The notes below the pieces were generated by a model that saw only the letters and a program-made list of their open reading frames with translations, searched no databases and was not told the origin of the DNA. From Collinsella sp. TM09-10AT (GTDB lineage Bacteria; Actinomycetota; Coriobacteriia; Coriobacteriales; Coriobacteriaceae): a stretch of 42,309 nt of DNA. Below, piece by piece: positions 1 through 8,347 of the stretch. Position 1 is the stretch's first letter. Each line of letters begins with the position of its first letter. The position numbers and the translations under genes were made by a program. Location of the stretch: assembly GCF_003436275.1 (NCBI RefSeq), contig NZ_QSOP01000021.1, positions 1-42,309 of the forward strand, read 5' to 3'.

Positions 1-56
1 TGCCCTACCGGGAGTAGCCCCGACGGTTGACAAAACTATAGGAACACCCAACGGCT

Positions 57-84
57 AACAAAGGGACTGTCGCTTTGTCACATT
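57..84. repeat. Family-1 palindrome (ACAAAGGGACTGTC type)
   Basis: Imperfect palindrome with arms ACAAAGGG and CGCTTTGT around ACTGT, ending one base before the stop codon of the M20 peptidase gene. It belongs to a family with further copies near 6748, 11654, 12697, 14626, 25494 and 38618. Most copies abut the 3' end of a gene, which fits an mRNA 3'-end or REP-like role, but there is no U-tract typical of an intrinsic terminator. Confidence 0.75.
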
Positions 85-1512
85 CTAGAGCGTTTGAAGC
101 AGAGCGATGAAAAAGCGTACGCCCTGGAGGTAGGCGCGGCGGGTGATGCGCTCGTTGGTGCCGTGGACACCGCGCTCGCACTCGTCATCGTCTACCACAA
201 AGGCCGAGAAGCGAATGCACTCGGGGCAAATGCGCTGGTAGTTGGCAGCATCGGTCGCGCCAATCACGGTCGAGGGAACGATACCGATAGGAGCTCCGCC
301 CGCCGCTGATGATCCGTTTTCCTCCGTCCCCTCTGGATCACGGAAATAGCGGGCGGCGATGGCGCGGACGGTCTCGAGTCCCGGTCCGCCGATGCGCGGA
401 GACGGCGAGGGTTCGGAGCTGCCAGGACCGAGCTCGATCTCGACACGGTCGGCGAGCCCCGCCTCGGCAACGGCGACGCGGCAGCAGGCCACGACATCGG
501 CCACACTCGTGCCCTCGAGCATGCGGAAATTGATATTGGCCCACATATCCTGCGGCATCACGTTAGCACCGGTGCTACCGCCCTCGATTTGGGTCGGTGC
601 ACAGGTGGTGGTCACGAGCGGATAGAGCTTCTTGCTGGCGAGGCACTCGCGCACGATGGCGTCCTTGTTGGAAGCAATCTCGTCGGCCGTGTAGAGCTCC
701 AGCTCGACGAGCTGTGCGGCAAGCAGGTCCGTGACGCGCGTCGGCCACTCGATATCGCAGATTGCGGTGATGGCACGGCTCAACACCTCGAGCGACGTGC
801 CGCCGTAGGGGTTGGAAGAATGCCCACCCGCGCTCTTTGTCTTGAGCACAATGTCGGCATAACCCTTCTCAGCCAGGTCGGCGTGCATGAGCCAACCCTC
901 GCCCGCGTTGTACTCGGCAGCCGAAACAATACGGTAGTCACCCTCGTCGATCAGATATTCAAGTTCAACACCGCGCTCCTCGAGCACGCGGCCGATAGCT
1001 CCAGCGCCGTACTGCGTGGTTTCCTCGTCCTGGCCAAAGGCGAGCAACAGCGAACGCTTGTGCTCCCAGCCGTGCGCCAACGCATACTCAACCGCCTCGA
1101 GAATGCCTGCGACCTGATCCTTCATGTCGATAGCACCGCGACCCCAAATGTAGGTGTCGTCCACCTGTCCGCTAAAGGGGGCGTGCGTCCAGTCGGCCTC
1201 GGTACCCGGCACCACGGGGACCACGTCCATGTGGCCCATGAGCATGACGGGTTTGAGGGCGGAGTCGGAACCGCCAAGCGTCACCAACAGCGAACGGCCG
1301 ACAAGCTCGACCTCGCCCGCCGCAAATACGTGCGGCCAGGCCTGCTGCATATACGCGCGCAGGTCGCCGAAGGGCTGCCAATCCACCGCCTCGGCATCCA
1401 TGCTCGAAATGGTCGGAAACGACAGCACGCGGCCCAAGCGCTCGCACGCGCCGGCCTCGTCTATATCGGCAAAATCGTCCTCATGCGCAAAGAAGCGCCA
1501 AACCTCGGCCAT
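85..1512 (-). CDS. M20 family metallopeptidase (ArgE/DapE/ACY1-like)
   Basis: Predicted zinc-dependent amidohydrolase of 475 aa in the peptidase M20 family, cleaving a dipeptide or N-acyl amino acid; probably cytoplasmic, as no signal peptide is visible. Visible family motifs are GHMDVVP (H94, D96), GRGAIDMKD with the bridging Asp D129, QDEE with the catalytic/metal Glu pair E163-E164, a DEGD segment near 189, and a C-terminal metal His in GVHGTNE (H450). A dimerisation-type insert (GGHSSNPYGGTS) lies in the middle. Length and architecture resemble long carboxypeptidase S/PM20D1-type members. The start has AAAGGA nearby upstream. It follows an amino-acid ABC importer operon on the same strand but is separated from it by a hairpin at 1539-1559, so it is probably its own unit. 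Exact substrate is not deducible. Confidence 0.9.
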   Translation of the reverse strand: MAEVWRFFAHEDDFADIDEAGACERLGRVLSFPTISSMDAEAVDWQPFGDLRAYMQQAWPHVFAAGEVELVGRSLLVTLGGSDSALKPVMLMGHMDVVPVVPGTEADWTHAPFSGQVDDTYIWGRGAIDMKDQVAGILEAVEYALAHGWEHKRSLLLAFGQDEETTQYGAGAIGRVLEERGVELEYLIDEGDYRIVSAAEYNAGEGWLMHADLAEKGYADIVLKTKSAGGHSSNPYGGTSLEVLSRAITAICDIEWPTRVTDLLAAQLVELELYTADEIASNKDAIVRECLASKKLYPLVTTTCAPTQIEGGSTGANVMPQDMWANINFRMLEGTSVADVVACCRVAVAEAGLADRVEIELGPGSSEPSPSPRIGGPGLETVRAIAARYFRDPEGTEENGSSAAGGAPIGIVPSTVIGATDAANYQRICPECIRFSAFVVDDDECERGVHGTNERITRRAYLQGVRFFIALLQTL

Positions 1513-1538
1513 GACATCCTTTCGATTGTGACGACAAA

Positions 1539-1559
1539 GGCCGCCCCACGGGAGCGGCC
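1539..1559 (-). terminator. Probable intrinsic terminator of the amino-acid ABC operon
   Basis: GGCCGC and GCGGCC arms enclose a 9-base loop, and on the minus strand the hairpin is followed by TTTGT. It lies 25 bases past the stop of the ABC ATPase gene and before the start of the M20 peptidase gene. The T-tract is short, so efficiency may be partial. Confidence 0.55.
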
Positions 1560-1584
1560 CTGCAACGTAAGCGTTTGCGGTCGG

Positions 1585-2370
1585 TTATTTGTCCTCGAGA
1601 TAGCGAGAGAGGAACTCACGAGTGCGCTGGTGTTTGGGGTTGCCGAAGAGCTCGGCCGGCGCGGCATCCTCGAGCACCACGCCCTTGTCCATAAAGACCA
1701 CGCGGTCGGACACCGTGCGGGCAAAGGCCATCTCGTGCGTGACGACGACCATGGTCATGCCGTCGGCCGCGAGCTTGCGCATGACCTCGAGCACCTCGCC
1801 CACGATCTCGGGGTCGAGCGCTGAGGTCGGCTCGTCAAACAGCATGATCTGCGGATTCATGCACAGGGCACGAGCGATGGCCACGCGCTGCTTTTGGCCA
1901 CCGGACAGGCGACCCACGGCGGCGTGCGCGAACTTTTCGAGTCCCACACTCGCCAGATGCTCCATCGCGACCTTCTCGGCCTCGGCCTTGCTCATCTTTT
2001 TGAGCGTGACGGGCGCGAGCGTGCAGTTGTCGAGCACATCCATGTTGTTGAACAGGTTAAAGCCCTGGAACACCATGCCGATGTCCTCGCGGAGTTTATT
2101 GATATTGCAGCGCTCGGCCGTAAGGTCCTGGCCGTGGAACCAGATGTGGCCCGCGTCCGGGGTCTCGAGCAGGTTGAGGCAGCGCAGAAAGGTCGATTTG
2201 CCCGAACCCGAAGCACCGATGATGGTGACGACCTCGCCGGGATTGACGGACAAGTCGATACCCTTGAGCACCTCGAGCGAGCCGAAGCTCTTGCGCAGGC
2301 CCTCGACGCGGATGAGTGACTCTTTAGTTTGTGCGGCGGCCGCGGTGCCGGTAGTGGCGGTATCTGCCAT
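1585..2370 (-). CDS. Amino-acid ABC transporter ATP-binding protein (GlnQ-like)
   Basis: ATPase of a polar amino-acid importer, 261 aa. Walker A GASGSGKS at residues 52-59, signature LSGGQ at 155-159, Walker B LFDEP at 177-181, and a switch His in VVVTHEMAF near 210. The whole chain matches the HisP/GlnQ/ArtP family in length and motifs. The start is set at the ATG at 2370 because GAGGAG sits just upstream; a longer reading frame runs to 2445 but would overlap the permease gene. It is the last gene of the binding protein-permease-ATPase operon, 22 bases after the permease stop. Substrate is probably an amino acid; which one cannot be told. Confidence 0.95.
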   Translation of the reverse strand: MADTATTGTAAAAQTKESLIRVEGLRKSFGSLEVLKGIDLSVNPGEVVTIIGASGSGKSTFLRCLNLLETPDAGHIWFHGQDLTAERCNINKLREDIGMVFQGFNLFNNMDVLDNCTLAPVTLKKMSKAEAEKVAMEHLASVGLEKFAHAAVGRLSGGQKQRVAIARALCMNPQIMLFDEPTSALDPEIVGEVLEVMRKLAADGMTMVVVTHEMAFARTVSDRVVFMDKGVVLEDAAPAELFGNPKHQRTREFLSRYLEDK

Positions 2371-2392
2371 GATGATTCTCCTCGTCTTAAGC

Positions 2393-3541
2393 CTAGTTAG
2401 AGCTGGGCAGCGTGGCAGGAGCCTCGGCGCCGAGCTTTTTGCCAAAGGCCTCGAGCAGGCGGCCTGCCACGAACGTCAGGATCAGGTAGACCACGAGCGC
2501 CACGCAGTAGACCTCCATCTGGCGGTAGTACACGCCGGCGACGGTGGTGGTGGCGTACATGAGGTCGAACACGCCGATGACCGAGAGCACCGACGAGTCC
2601 TTGATGTTGATGATGAGCTCGTTGGTGAGCGCCGGGATCGCGTTTTTAATACCCTGAGGGAACACGACCTTGCGCATAGCCTGCCACTGCGACAGGCCCA
2701 GCGAGCGCGCTGCCTCGGCCTGGCCGGGATCGATGGACTCGATGCCGCCGCGCAGGACCTCCATCATGTAGGCGGTAGAGTTGAGCGAGATGGTGACGAG
2801 GCCGGCGGTGAAGGTACTCCAGATCTGGTTGGCCTGGGCGGTCTCGAAGCCCATGCCGCGCAGAACGGTAAAGCCCGCGTAATAGATGAGCAGGCCCTGG
2901 ACCATCATGGGCGTGCCGCGCACGACGGTGGAATAGACGGTCGCAAAGCCTCGGCCAATGCTCTTAAAGAAGCGCACCAGGTCGTTGTCGACGCGATCGA
3001 AGGTCTGGGTGCGCAAGAACACAAAGAGCAGCGCCAAGAAGAAGGCGATGACCGTGCCGAGGGTGGCAAGCGCGATGGTGATCTCGATACCGCGGATAAA
3101 GAAGTCGCCGCTCTTGTAGGTCATGTAGACCAAGCTCGACAGAAAGTCGCTGGGATTGGAGTCCGAGACAATGCTCACCTGCACCAGGTCGACAAACGAC
3201 ATGACGCAGCGGTCGATAAAGAAGATCGCCGCGATGGCAACCACGACATAGCTGCCCAGGCGCGCGCCGCGACGGCAACGCTCAGATGCAAACGGCGACG
3301 TTTCGCGATAGTCGTTCCAGTGTATGAGCTTGGTGACGAGCGCCGCCGCCGACACGACGAGCCAGGCCCAAAGGATTACCCAGAGGCAGTCTTGGAACAC
3401 GCCCGTGGGCGCCAAGAAGCTCAGCGGCGTTGGGTTGCGCTGGCTAAACGCCAGACCGAGCGCCGCGATAACGCTCGTGCCCAGGTACACATAACGGTGG
3501 TCGGCCTTGATAAAGGAGGCCAGACGATTGATGCCTTTCAT
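2393..3541 (-). CDS. Amino-acid ABC transporter permease (His/Glu/Gln/Arg type)
   Basis: Integral membrane subunit of the importer, 382 aa. The C-terminal part is a typical HisM/GlnP permease: TM helices, a VVRGTP segment, and the EAA loop ([22 protein letters not shown]) that contacts the ATPase. The first about 150 residues are an unusual extension with three or so extra hydrophobic segments (near 17-35, 50-70 and 95-115), making it longer than the usual 220-250 aa; such extended permeases are known in this family. GGGAGG precedes the ATG. It is 9 bases after the binding-protein gene, so the genes are surely co-transcribed. Confidence 0.93.
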   Translation of the reverse strand: MKGINRLASFIKADHRYVYLGTSVIAALGLAFSQRNPTPLSFLAPTGVFQDCLWVILWAWLVVSAAALVTKLIHWNDYRETSPFASERCRRGARLGSYVVVAIAAIFFIDRCVMSFVDLVQVSIVSDSNPSDFLSSLVYMTYKSGDFFIRGIEITIALATLGTVIAFFLALLFVFLRTQTFDRVDNDLVRFFKSIGRGFATVYSTVVRGTPMMVQGLLIYYAGFTVLRGMGFETAQANQIWSTFTAGLVTISLNSTAYMMEVLRGGIESIDPGQAEAARSLGLSQWQAMRKVVFPQGIKNAIPALTNELIINIKDSSVLSVIGVFDLMYATTTVAGVYYRQMEVYCVALVVYLILTFVAGRLLEAFGKKLGAEAPATLPSSN

Positions 3542-3550
3542 GCTGCCTCC

Positions 3551-4477
3551 CTATGCCGGCTGACGGTCGAGGCACGCGTCCCACATTTGGTCGCGCTCCT
3601 CTTGGCTAATGCCCTTGAGTGTCTTGTCGATGAGCTTAAGCAGTTTGTCCGAGCCCTTGCGGCAACCGACATTTGCCGTGACCTCCTGCTTAAAGCCCTC
3701 GCCCTCGGCAAAGCGAATGGGCACGATGCCCGGGTTTTGGGCCATATAGCCCTTCTCGTTTTCGGTGTTGTAGGTCACAGCGTCACAAGTGCCCTGCAGC
3801 AGATTCGAGAACACCGTGGGGACCGAATCGACCGGGTTCTTGTGCACAACGTCCGGAATCTCGTCGATGACGGTATCGAGCATGGTGTCCTTTTGGCCGA
3901 GCACCGTGGCACCGCTGAAGTCGCCGAGCTTGGTGGCGTTTTGGTAGGGCGAGCCCTCTTTTACGAACAGGCCAAAGTAGCCAATGAAGTACGGGTCGGA
4001 AAAGCCGACGGACTCCTCGCGCTCGGGCGTGGCGCTCATGCCGGCGATGATGAGGTCAATCTGGCCGTTGTTGAGCGAGTCGATAAGGCCCGAGAAGCTC
4101 TGCTTGACGGCAACGGGCTCGCCGCCGAGAGCCTTGCAGACGATCTTGGCGATCTGCACGTCGTAGCCATCGGCGTAGGCTCCCTGCACGTTATCGATGG
4201 GGATCGTGAACTCGCTGGCCTCGGAAACCTGCCAGTTGTACGGGGCGTAGGCCGCCTCCATGCCAATGCGGATCTTATCCTTGCCGATCACAGAATCGGA
4301 CAGGTCGTCGCGACCGCCGCCCGTCGTGGACTGAACTACTTCCAGCGTGGAGGGACGCTGGCAGCCGGCAAGTGCGCCGGCGACGACAGAAGCGCTCGCA
4401 GCGAGAGCGCTACCCAAAAAGATGCGACGGCTGCATACCGGCTGGGCCTGCATGTCGCGCTGTTGTCGAGATTGCAT
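3551..4477 (-). CDS. Amino-acid ABC transporter substrate-binding lipoprotein
   Basis: Extracytoplasmic receptor, 308 aa, of the bacterial SBP family 3 (PF00497-like): DKIRIGMEAAYAPYNW near the N-terminus, then DGYDVQIAKIV, a central ISATPEREESVGFSDPY-type strand (here GMSATPEREESV), and a C-terminal FAEGEGFKQEVTANVG segment. The N-terminus has a twin Arg (R17-R18) followed by a hydrophobic stretch and the lipobox LAGC with Cys39, so it is probably exported by Tat or Sec and anchored as a lipoprotein. The start at 4477 is chosen because GGGAAGG lies upstream; an in-frame extension to 4621 carries no signal-like sequence. First gene of the operon. Confidence 0.93.
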   Translation of the reverse strand: MQSRQQRDMQAQPVCSRRIFLGSALAASASVVAGALAGCQRPSTLEVVQSTTGGGRDDLSDSVIGKDKIRIGMEAAYAPYNWQVSEASEFTIPIDNVQGAYADGYDVQIAKIVCKALGGEPVAVKQSFSGLIDSLNNGQIDLIIAGMSATPEREESVGFSDPYFIGYFGLFVKEGSPYQNATKLGDFSGATVLGQKDTMLDTVIDEIPDVVHKNPVDSVPTVFSNLLQGTCDAVTYNTENEKGYMAQNPGIVPIRFAEGEGFKQEVTANVGCRKGSDKLLKLIDKTLKGISQEERDQMWDACLDRQPA

Positions 4478-4623
4478 CTGGTGCCTTCCCAATTTCGTTT
4501 TGCTGACAATAAGACAGGATATACGCCCGCAACCAGCAGCGCGGCATGTGCGCGAAAAATTAATAGACACACGAGGACGATTGGCGCAAAGCAACCTGTC
4601 CCCCCATGCACCACTTGGCATGA

Positions 4624-4664
4624 AAAAGGCAAGGCATAGACCTTCTGGTCATGCCTTGCCTTTT
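4624..4664 (-). terminator. Intrinsic terminator after the aldose-epimerase gene
   Basis: Perfect 14-bp arms AAAAGGCAAGGCAT (4624-4637) and its complement (4651-4664) with an extra inner GACC/GGTC pairing; on the minus strand the stem ends in TTTTT. It lies about 70 bases beyond the stop at 4736 and upstream of the binding-protein gene, so it separates the two units. A run of A on the other side means it could act in both directions. Confidence 0.85.
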
Positions 4665-4708
4665 GAATGACAAATTGTCGCTCTGGGTGGTGCGCAGCGT
4701 CGACCGGT

Positions 4709-4730
4709 CCGCCGTTCGTCAGAACGGCGG
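4709..4730. repeat. Short perfect hairpin next to the epimerase stop
   Basis: CCGCCGTTC (4709-4717) pairs with GAACGGCGG (4722-4730) around a GTCA loop. It starts 6 bases past the stop codon at 4736. No T-tract follows, so it may be an mRNA 3' stabiliser rather than a terminator; the strong terminator lies further on. Confidence 0.6.
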
Positions 4731-4735
4731 AACCT

Positions 4736-5629
4736 CTAGAGCAAGGTGACGCTAAAGCTGCGGACGTCCGTCTCGCCCGGCGCCAGCGTGATGGTGTTGA
4801 CCTTGTGCTCAAAGACATCGTCCTCGGTGTCCATGGTGGTATGACCGGTCCAGGGCTCGAGCGCCACAAACGGAGCATCGTTGGCGGCAGACCACACGCC
4901 GATGTACTTAAAACCCTCAAAGTCGATCTTGACGCCGTGGCCCGACTTGCGGCCGCGCAGTGTGAGCGTGGAGCCCGGAGTATCGGTGAACATGATGGCG
5001 TCGTTATCGAAGCTGCGGTGCGTGATGGGCAGCACGTCCGAGTTATCGGGGGCCTTGTAGCTACCCTCGAACGTCATAAGACCGTCGGGCGTGATGATGG
5101 GGGCCTCGTTAGTCCAAGCCTCGGTAAACGCCAGCTCGTAATCCTCGAACGCCTCGTCTTCGGCACCGGGGGCGGGCACGTTAAATGCAGGGTGACCGCC
5201 TACCGAGAACGGCAGGTCCACGTCGCCGGTATTGGTGACGGCAAAGGTCTGCGTGAGGGTGGCGTCGCCGGTCAAGGCATAGGTCATGCTGAGCTTAAAG
5301 TGGAACGGGAACGCCTTGAGCGACTCGGGCGTGTCGGTGATCTCGTACGTTACCGAGGAGCCGTCCTCCGAAACCTCGACCAGCTTGTGTTCGACGATGC
5401 GCGCGAGTCCGTGGCGCGGCATCTCGCAGGTGCCGGCCGCAGACGTCGCCGTGTTGTTGCGCAGCGAGCCCACAATGGGGAACAGGATGGGCGCATGCTT
5501 GCCCCAAAAGGCGGGGTCGCCCTGCCACAGATACTCGTTGCCGTTGAGGGCAAGGCTCGTGAGCTGGGCACCCATGGAATCGATGGCCGCGGTGAGGCCG
5601 CCGCGCTTGATGGTAATGACGGTGGACAT
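4736..5629 (-). CDS. Aldose 1-epimerase family protein (LacX-like)
   Basis: Mutarotase-fold protein of 297 aa, probably cytoplasmic. The N-terminal run NGNEYLWQGDPAFWGKHAPILFP is the hallmark of LacX/YeaD-like galactose mutarotase relatives; later come a catalytic-type His in a GGHPAFNVP segment, and WTGHTTMDTEDDVFEHK towards the end. The family interconverts alpha and beta anomers of sugars or phosphosugars, but LacX members have no firmly established substrate. The ATG at 5629 is preceded by GGAGGAAG; an in-frame ATG further up at 5653 lacks this. Transcribed alone, with a terminator at 4624-4664. No sugar-pathway gene is adjacent. Confidence 0.88.
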   Translation of the reverse strand: MSTVITIKRGGLTAAIDSMGAQLTSLALNGNEYLWQGDPAFWGKHAPILFPIVGSLRNNTATSAAGTCEMPRHGLARIVEHKLVEVSEDGSSVTYEITDTPESLKAFPFHFKLSMTYALTGDATLTQTFAVTNTGDVDLPFSVGGHPAFNVPAPGAEDEAFEDYELAFTEAWTNEAPIITPDGLMTFEGSYKAPDNSDVLPITHRSFDNDAIMFTDTPGSTLTLRGRKSGHGVKIDFEGFKYIGVWSAANDAPFVALEPWTGHTTMDTEDDVFEHKVNTITLAPGETDVRSFSVTLL

Positions 5630-5708
5630 GCTACTTCCTCCAATAGTAAACAACGGTGTCGAGGGCTATTGTCCCACTCTTGGCGGCGGGGTTGAGCGAC
5701 AGGTGCAG

Positions 5709-6578
5709 TTATTGAGCAATAGCGTAAAGGTCAAACCCGCCCTGCGGCGTGCTATCGACCGTATCGGGCGCCTGTGAATTAAAACTCACCGGAACCATGC
5801 GCTTTGAGGCACGGTAACGCGTGCCGTCGGTGGCGACGGGCGGCTCATCGACCGTGAGCTCGTAGTCGCCGGGCTTGAGCTCGATGCCGTCACCTTCGGA
5901 ATTGACGTATTGGTACTCGTCGATCGCTTGCCCCTTGAGCGTGCGACCCACGATATGGACGAGCATCTGGCTGTCGCCGCGCGCGGTGTCCCACGTCGCG
6001 CCGTCCTTGACCTCGACCGATACATGCACCGAGCGCGTGCGGCCGAGCGATTGTTCGACGGACATCTCGACCTTGGCGGCGTCTTTTCGTTGTTGTTCAA
6101 CATGGCTCCAGACGTTTCCAATTACCGAGCATGCGATAACGCCGGCCATGAAGGCGATGAGGATGGGGCCGAGCGGAGAGCGACGGCCCGCGTCCTCCTC
6201 GCGAGCCAGGTCGGGGCGACGTGTGGGCGCGGGTGCTTGGGCACCCTGCGAGGGCACGTCGAGAATGCTGAAGGATGCCGTACTGCCGGGGTCGATGTTA
6301 TGGCGCGGCTGCGGGATCTTGGCCGGCGAGATGGACATGTCCGCCGGCTCACCGAGTGTGGTCGTGGCATCGGCCTTTGCCTCGTCGGCATCGGCCTGGG
6401 CCCAAGCCTGCTCAAAGGTCAGAGGCTCGGCGGCATCGGAGGCGGCGTCAGGCTCGACAGCAGCATCGTTGCCGGCCTCGTCCTCGTCGCTCGACACGTC
6501 ACGCGGCGCGGGCTCGTCCCACTCCTCGTCCGGAGCCTCGCCCTCGCTATACCACCATTCAAAGTTATCGATATCCAT
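5709..6578 (-). CDS. Unknown single-pass membrane protein with acidic N-terminus
   Basis: A 289-aa protein that I do not recognise. Residues 1-75 are very acidic and low-complexity (many D, E, A, P), residues 76-135 are proline-rich and probably disordered, residues about 136-155 form one hydrophobic segment, and 160-289 form a compact C-terminal domain with several beta-like segments (SVHVSVEVKDG, SQMLVHIVGR, DYELTVDEPP). With one membrane span after a cytoplasmic acidic tail, the C-terminal domain should face outside. The acidic tail suggests a protein-interaction role, but there is no direct evidence. AAGGGG precedes the ATG. It stands alone between the epimerase and the MerR gene. Confidence 0.8.
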   Translation of the reverse strand: MDIDNFEWWYSEGEAPDEEWDEPAPRDVSSDEDEAGNDAAVEPDAASDAAEPLTFEQAWAQADADEAKADATTTLGEPADMSISPAKIPQPRHNIDPGSTASFSILDVPSQGAQAPAPTRRPDLAREEDAGRRSPLGPILIAFMAGVIACSVIGNVWSHVEQQRKDAAKVEMSVEQSLGRTRSVHVSVEVKDGATWDTARGDSQMLVHIVGRTLKGQAIDEYQYVNSEGDGIELKPGDYELTVDEPPVATDGTRYRASKRMVPVSFNSQAPDTVDSTPQGGFDLYAIAQ

Positions 6579-6667
6579 ACGGGGCGCCCCTTAAGCCTCG
6601 CAAATAAACACTTGCCAGCCTTATACCCCCAGATGGCACGGGAGCTCGCCGGCACAGACAGGAAAAG

Positions 6668-6724
6668 CGTCACAACATTCGACGCTTTTCCTCGTTTTCG
6701 AGATTTTCATCGAATGTTGTGACG
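6668..6724. repeat. Family-2 palindrome, copy 1
   Basis: Perfect 15-bp arms CGTCACAACATTCGA (6668-6682) and complement (6710-6724) enclose a 27-bp centre with a small CTCG/CGAG hairpin. Its left arm can also pair with a GACGCTTTTC stretch next to it, giving mutually exclusive folds. A second copy lies at 11591-11645. In both places a family-1 palindrome follows at once and then a gene stop codon. Confidence 0.85.
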
Positions 6725-6747
6725 GTTTGGGCAGCAGCCACACCACG

Positions 6748-6779
6748 AATGTGACGAAGGAGCAGTCCCCTTGTCACAT
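6748..6779. repeat. Family-1 palindrome, degenerate copy
   Basis: AATGTGACGAAGG and CCCCTTGTCACAT are imperfect arms. It ends directly at the stop codon of the MerR gene (6780) and forms a composite with the family-2 element at 6668-6724. Confidence 0.7.
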
Positions 6780-7643
6780 CTAGAGGGCGACGGGGATTTG
6801 GATGCAGCAGAAGTCCTCTTGGTGGGACTCGTCGTAGCTCGTGGTATCGAGGTAGCAAAAGTCGAAAGCGTTGCCGATGGGCTGGAGCGCGTGCTTGTCC
6901 ATGCAGGCCACGACGGCGCGGATGCCCTCGGGCTCGTACGGCATGCCCCAGCGGCTCATGCACAGGTATGTGCCCTCGGGCAGCACTTCGATGCCGATCT
7001 CTGCCAGCTCGGCAGCGTCGCTCGGCAGCAACTCCTCGGCACCGCGCGGTAGCACGGCAAAGGAGCCGGCGCCGGCGATGGGGTCGTCGGAATGCAGCGC
7101 CTCGCGACGCAGCATGGCGCCCCAGCCGCGCATGGGACGCGTGCCCGTCAGCGTACGCATGCGCAGAATCGCCCGCATGAGCGTGGGGTGCAGCATCGAG
7201 CGGCCACGCTCGATATCGCCCGGAAACTCCTCAAAGACCACGTAGCGACGCTCAAACTGCTTGAGCTCCGGCTTGCCCTCCCGCTCGCGCCAGTAAACTG
7301 CCTCGTCGTAAAAGCTCAGACGCTCCTGCACGCTCGCACGCTCGGCTTTGAGCTCGGCGATCTGCTCGTCGAGCGCCTGCACCCGTGAGCGCAGGTGATC
7401 GGTCATCTCGCCAATGTCGAACGTCGAGGTCAGACGGTCGATCTCGTCGAGTTCGAGCCCCAGGTCGCGCAGCATGCAGATCAGACGCATGAGCGGGATC
7501 TGCGTGGGCGAATAGAAACGGTAGCCTTTTTCGTTAACCACGGCGGGCTTAAACAGGCCGATCTTGTCGTAGTAGATGAGCGTTTGGCGCGAAACGTTAA
7601 ACAAACTCGCCATCTCGCTAATCGCATACATGCCCGTCTGCAT
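6780..7643 (-). CDS. MerR family transcriptional regulator with effector domain
   Basis: DNA-binding regulator, 287 aa. Residues 1-70 are a MerR winged helix-turn-helix (YAISEMASLFNVSRQTLIYYDKIGLFKPAVVNEKGYRFYSP), 75-120 a coiled-coil dimerisation helix, and 130-287 a GyrI/BmrR-like small-molecule binding domain, so it should respond to a ligand, perhaps the decarboxylase substrate or product. The start at 7643 has GGGAGG close upstream; an in-frame longer reading frame to 7706 lacks a site. It is the last gene downstream of transporter, ubiD and ubiX with 92 bases between, and is the natural candidate to act on the dyads at 11527-11545 and 12667-12685, which is inference. Confidence 0.88.
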   Translation of the reverse strand: MQTGMYAISEMASLFNVSRQTLIYYDKIGLFKPAVVNEKGYRFYSPTQIPLMRLICMLRDLGLELDEIDRLTSTFDIGEMTDHLRSRVQALDEQIAELKAERASVQERLSFYDEAVYWREREGKPELKQFERRYVVFEEFPGDIERGRSMLHPTLMRAILRMRTLTGTRPMRGWGAMLRREALHSDDPIAGAGSFAVLPRGAEELLPSDAAELAEIGIEVLPEGTYLCMSRWGMPYEPEGIRAVVACMDKHALQPIGNAFDFCYLDTTSYDESHQEDFCCIQIPVAL

Positions 7644-7735
7644 AGGTCCTCCCGACACATCCTTTTTGCGCACAAAGCCCGCCGCCCACAGGGGCATCGG
7701 GCTCAAACACTACTCGTATCCTACCCTAAAGACGC

Positions 7736-8314
7736 CTATGACCAGCGCTTATAGTTTGCGCATGACACGCCGACGGCCTCGAGCGCCTTGGCGGCGATGT
7801 GGTGCACCGCGTCATCGAGCGTGGCGGGGCCGTTGTAAAACGTGAGCATGGGCGGCATGAGCATGACGCCCGGTACGCGCGCAAGGCGCGCCATGTTGTC
7901 GACATGAATGGCGCTGAAGGGCGTCTCGCGCACCATGAGCACCAGGCGGCGCTGCTCTTTCATCTGCACGTCGGCCGCACGCAGCAACAGATTGTCGCTG
8001 TAGCCGCTCGCGATGCCGGCGAGCGTCTTCATGGAGCACGGGGCCACGATCATGCCGTCGACCGGATAGGTGCCGCTTGCGATGGCGGCGCCGATGTTCT
8101 TGTTGTCGTAGACCACATCGGCATGCGTGGCAAACTCGTCGAGCGTCATGCCGAGCTCCTGCTCGATGGTGATCTCTCCCCCGCGCGTGACGACAAGCGC
8201 CGACTCGGCACCTGCCTGGCGCAGGCATTTGAGGCACTCAAGACCCAGCGCGGCACCGCTGGCGCCAGACACGCCAACGACAATGCGACGGGGACGGACA
8301 GAAGACTCAGGCAT
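7736..8314 (-). CDS. ubiX: UbiX-like flavin prenyltransferase
   Basis: Makes prenylated FMN, the cofactor of UbiD decarboxylases, by joining a dimethylallyl group from DMAP (or DMAPP) to reduced FMN. Protein of 192 aa, the usual family length. Visible motifs: GVSGASGA at 14-21 (FMN/phosphate loop), PCSMKTLAGIASG at 92-104, the RETPFS run with R129-E130, and MLMPPMLTFYNGP near the C-terminus; all are UbiX/Pad1 hallmarks. AAGGAG precedes the ATG. It begins 33 bases after the ubiD stop, so the two are co-transcribed, and the pair forms a self-sufficient cofactor-plus-enzyme unit. I do not assign a ubiquinone role; the neighbours point to catabolic decarboxylation. Confidence 0.95.
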   Translation of the reverse strand: MPESSVRPRRIVVGVSGASGAALGLECLKCLRQAGAESALVVTRGGEITIEQELGMTLDEFATHADVVYDNKNIGAAIASGTYPVDGMIVAPCSMKTLAGIASGYSDNLLLRAADVQMKEQRRLVLMVRETPFSAIHVDNMARLARVPGVMLMPPMLTFYNGPATLDDAVHHIAAKALEAVGVSCANYKRWS

Positions 8315-8347
8315 GACGGCTCCTTAACTACTTGGTAGGGCTACTTA

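Noticed and set aside
1622..4639. Open frame of 1005 codons on the plus strand over the amino-acid ABC operon
   Set aside because: Shadow frame antisense to three clear transporter genes; no family motif.
6668..6724. Family-2 palindrome as an insertion sequence end
   Set aside because: No transposase gene and only a 57-bp palindrome; a REP-like or MITE-like element fits better.
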